Shown here in pieces: positions 63,911 to 64,000 of a DNA stretch of 64,000 nt. The stretch is taken from the NCBI GenBank assembly GCA_024803745.1, contig JANJXV010000131.1, forward strand, positions 85,001 to 149,000, read 5' to 3'. The stretch's first letter is position 1. Every line of letters starts with the position of its first letter. The stretch comes from Megascapheus bottae (Eukaryota; Chordata; Mammalia; Rodentia; Geomyidae). The notes beneath the pieces were generated by a model. It searched no databases. It was not told the DNA's origin and saw only the letters and a program-made list of their open reading frames with translations. The translations under genes were made by a program, and so were the position numbers.

Positions 63911-64000
63911 AAACGCTAACCCTAACCCTAACACTTACCCTAACCCTAACCCTAACACTAACCCCTAACCCTAACTCTAACCCTGACCCTAACACTAACA
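63530..64000. repeat. Near-identical copy of 42,071-42,541
   Basis: CCCTCAACCTAACCCTATCC starts at 63,530 and 42,071. Reading to the window end, every line I compared is identical at a constant 21,459-base offset, including rare strings such as CCAAAAACCTAACTCTTACC, CCATAATCTTAACC and CCCAAACGCTAACC. The window stops inside this copy. Confidence 0.9.

Larger units (their letters stand above)
1..64000 (-). repeat. Degenerate telomere-type satellite, (TTAGGG)n on the - strand
   Basis: Every line of the window consists of 6-base units one or two changes away from CCCTAA on the + strand. Common variants are CCCTTA, CCTAAA, CACTAA, CTCTAA, CCATAA, CCGTAA and CCCTGA. G is rare on the + strand throughout and no segment flips to TTAGGG, so orientation is uniform with no head-to-head junction. 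Unit phase is often kept for hundreds of bases, so divergence is mainly by substitution and by gain or loss of whole units. This is known telomere-motif chemistry (C-rich strand shown), but the heavy degeneracy marks it as interstitial or heterochromatic satellite, not an active terminal tract. No gene of any kind was found inside it. Confidence 0.97.

Noticed and set aside
1..64000. Sequencing noise on a pure TTAGGG array
   Set aside because: Rare variants are shared in order between segments kilobases apart and unit phase is kept for long stretches, which random errors would not give. The strand-specific miscalls known for telomeric repeats in nanopore data (such as CTTCTT or CCCTGG strings) are not seen.
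1..64000. CRISPR array
   Set aside because: Period of 6 bases with no repeat-spacer alternation and no cas genes.
1..64000. Plant-type (TTTAGGG) or insect-type (TTAGG) telomere
   Set aside because: The dominant period is six bases. CCCTAAA 7-mers and CCTAA 5-mers appear only as occasional phase slips.
1..64000. Head-to-head ancestral chromosome fusion site
   Set aside because: No switch from CCCTAA to TTAGGG orientation occurs anywhere in the window.

Overview
The whole 64 kb window is one continuous, degenerate telomere-type satellite. The + strand is built almost entirely of 6-base units related to CCCTAA, so the - strand is TTAGGG-like. All units point the same way from base 1 to base 64,000. 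I find no protein-coding gene, tRNA, rRNA, transposon, CRISPR array or stretch of ordinary unique DNA. Long open frames exist on both strands, but they are by-products of a 6-base repeat read as two codons (Val-Arg or Leu-Gly on the - strand, Leu-Thr or Pro-Asn on the + strand). A hexameric TTAGGG unit points to a eukaryote of the vertebrate/fungal/kinetoplastid telomere class, not the plant 7-mer or the insect 5-mer. A block this long and this degenerate fits best with interstitial, pericentromeric or subtelomeric heterochromatin of an animal, probably a vertebrate. The species cannot be read from the sequence.

The array is neither a pure telomere nor random decay. The perfect CCCTAA runs I found stop at about six units (36 bases). 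Variant units (CCCTTA, CCTAAA, CACTAA, CTCTAA, CCGTAA, ACGCTAA and others) form bar-code-like strings, and those strings recur kilobases apart. This shows that long, already degenerate segments were duplicated as blocks.

Layout by eye. (1) 1-~15.5 kb: a higher-order repeat of about 6.6-7.0 kb, with copy A at 1-6,566, copy B at ~6,567-13,400 and a shortened copy C at ~13.4-15.5 kb. (2) ~11.4-20 kb: a family marked by an ACGTTT variant and a TACCCCTAACCCTCAACC-like string, at ~11.4-12.5, 15.5-16.3, 17.4-18.0 and 19.05-19.5 kb. (3) ~20-23.4 kb: array with no long partner that I could follow. (4) 23.4-37 kb: a shuffled mosaic of about six segment types (a b c d e b c f d a e b c' c f), including pairs 7.06-7.29 kb apart and small local tandem expansions. 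(5) 37-47.5 kb: two tandem blocks offset by ~4.3-4.5 kb, then a ~1.7 kb tandem copy. (6) 47.5-52 kb: a looser array with scattered matches. (7) 52.0-56.5 kb: a tandem array of 1.74-1.90 kb units. (8) 57.2-61.3 kb: a second copy of the 43.6-47.4 kb block. (9) 61.3-64 kb: a patchwork ending in two nearly identical copies of earlier sequence (46.84-47.91 kb and 42.07-42.54 kb).

No genes work together here. The interest lies in the architecture: a telomere-motif satellite with nested higher-order repeats, local copy-number differences between paralogous loci, and abrupt near-identical junctions at the right end that are either very recent duplications or an assembly loop. All alignments were made by eye from diagnostic variants, so block edges are approximate unless stated as exact offsets.
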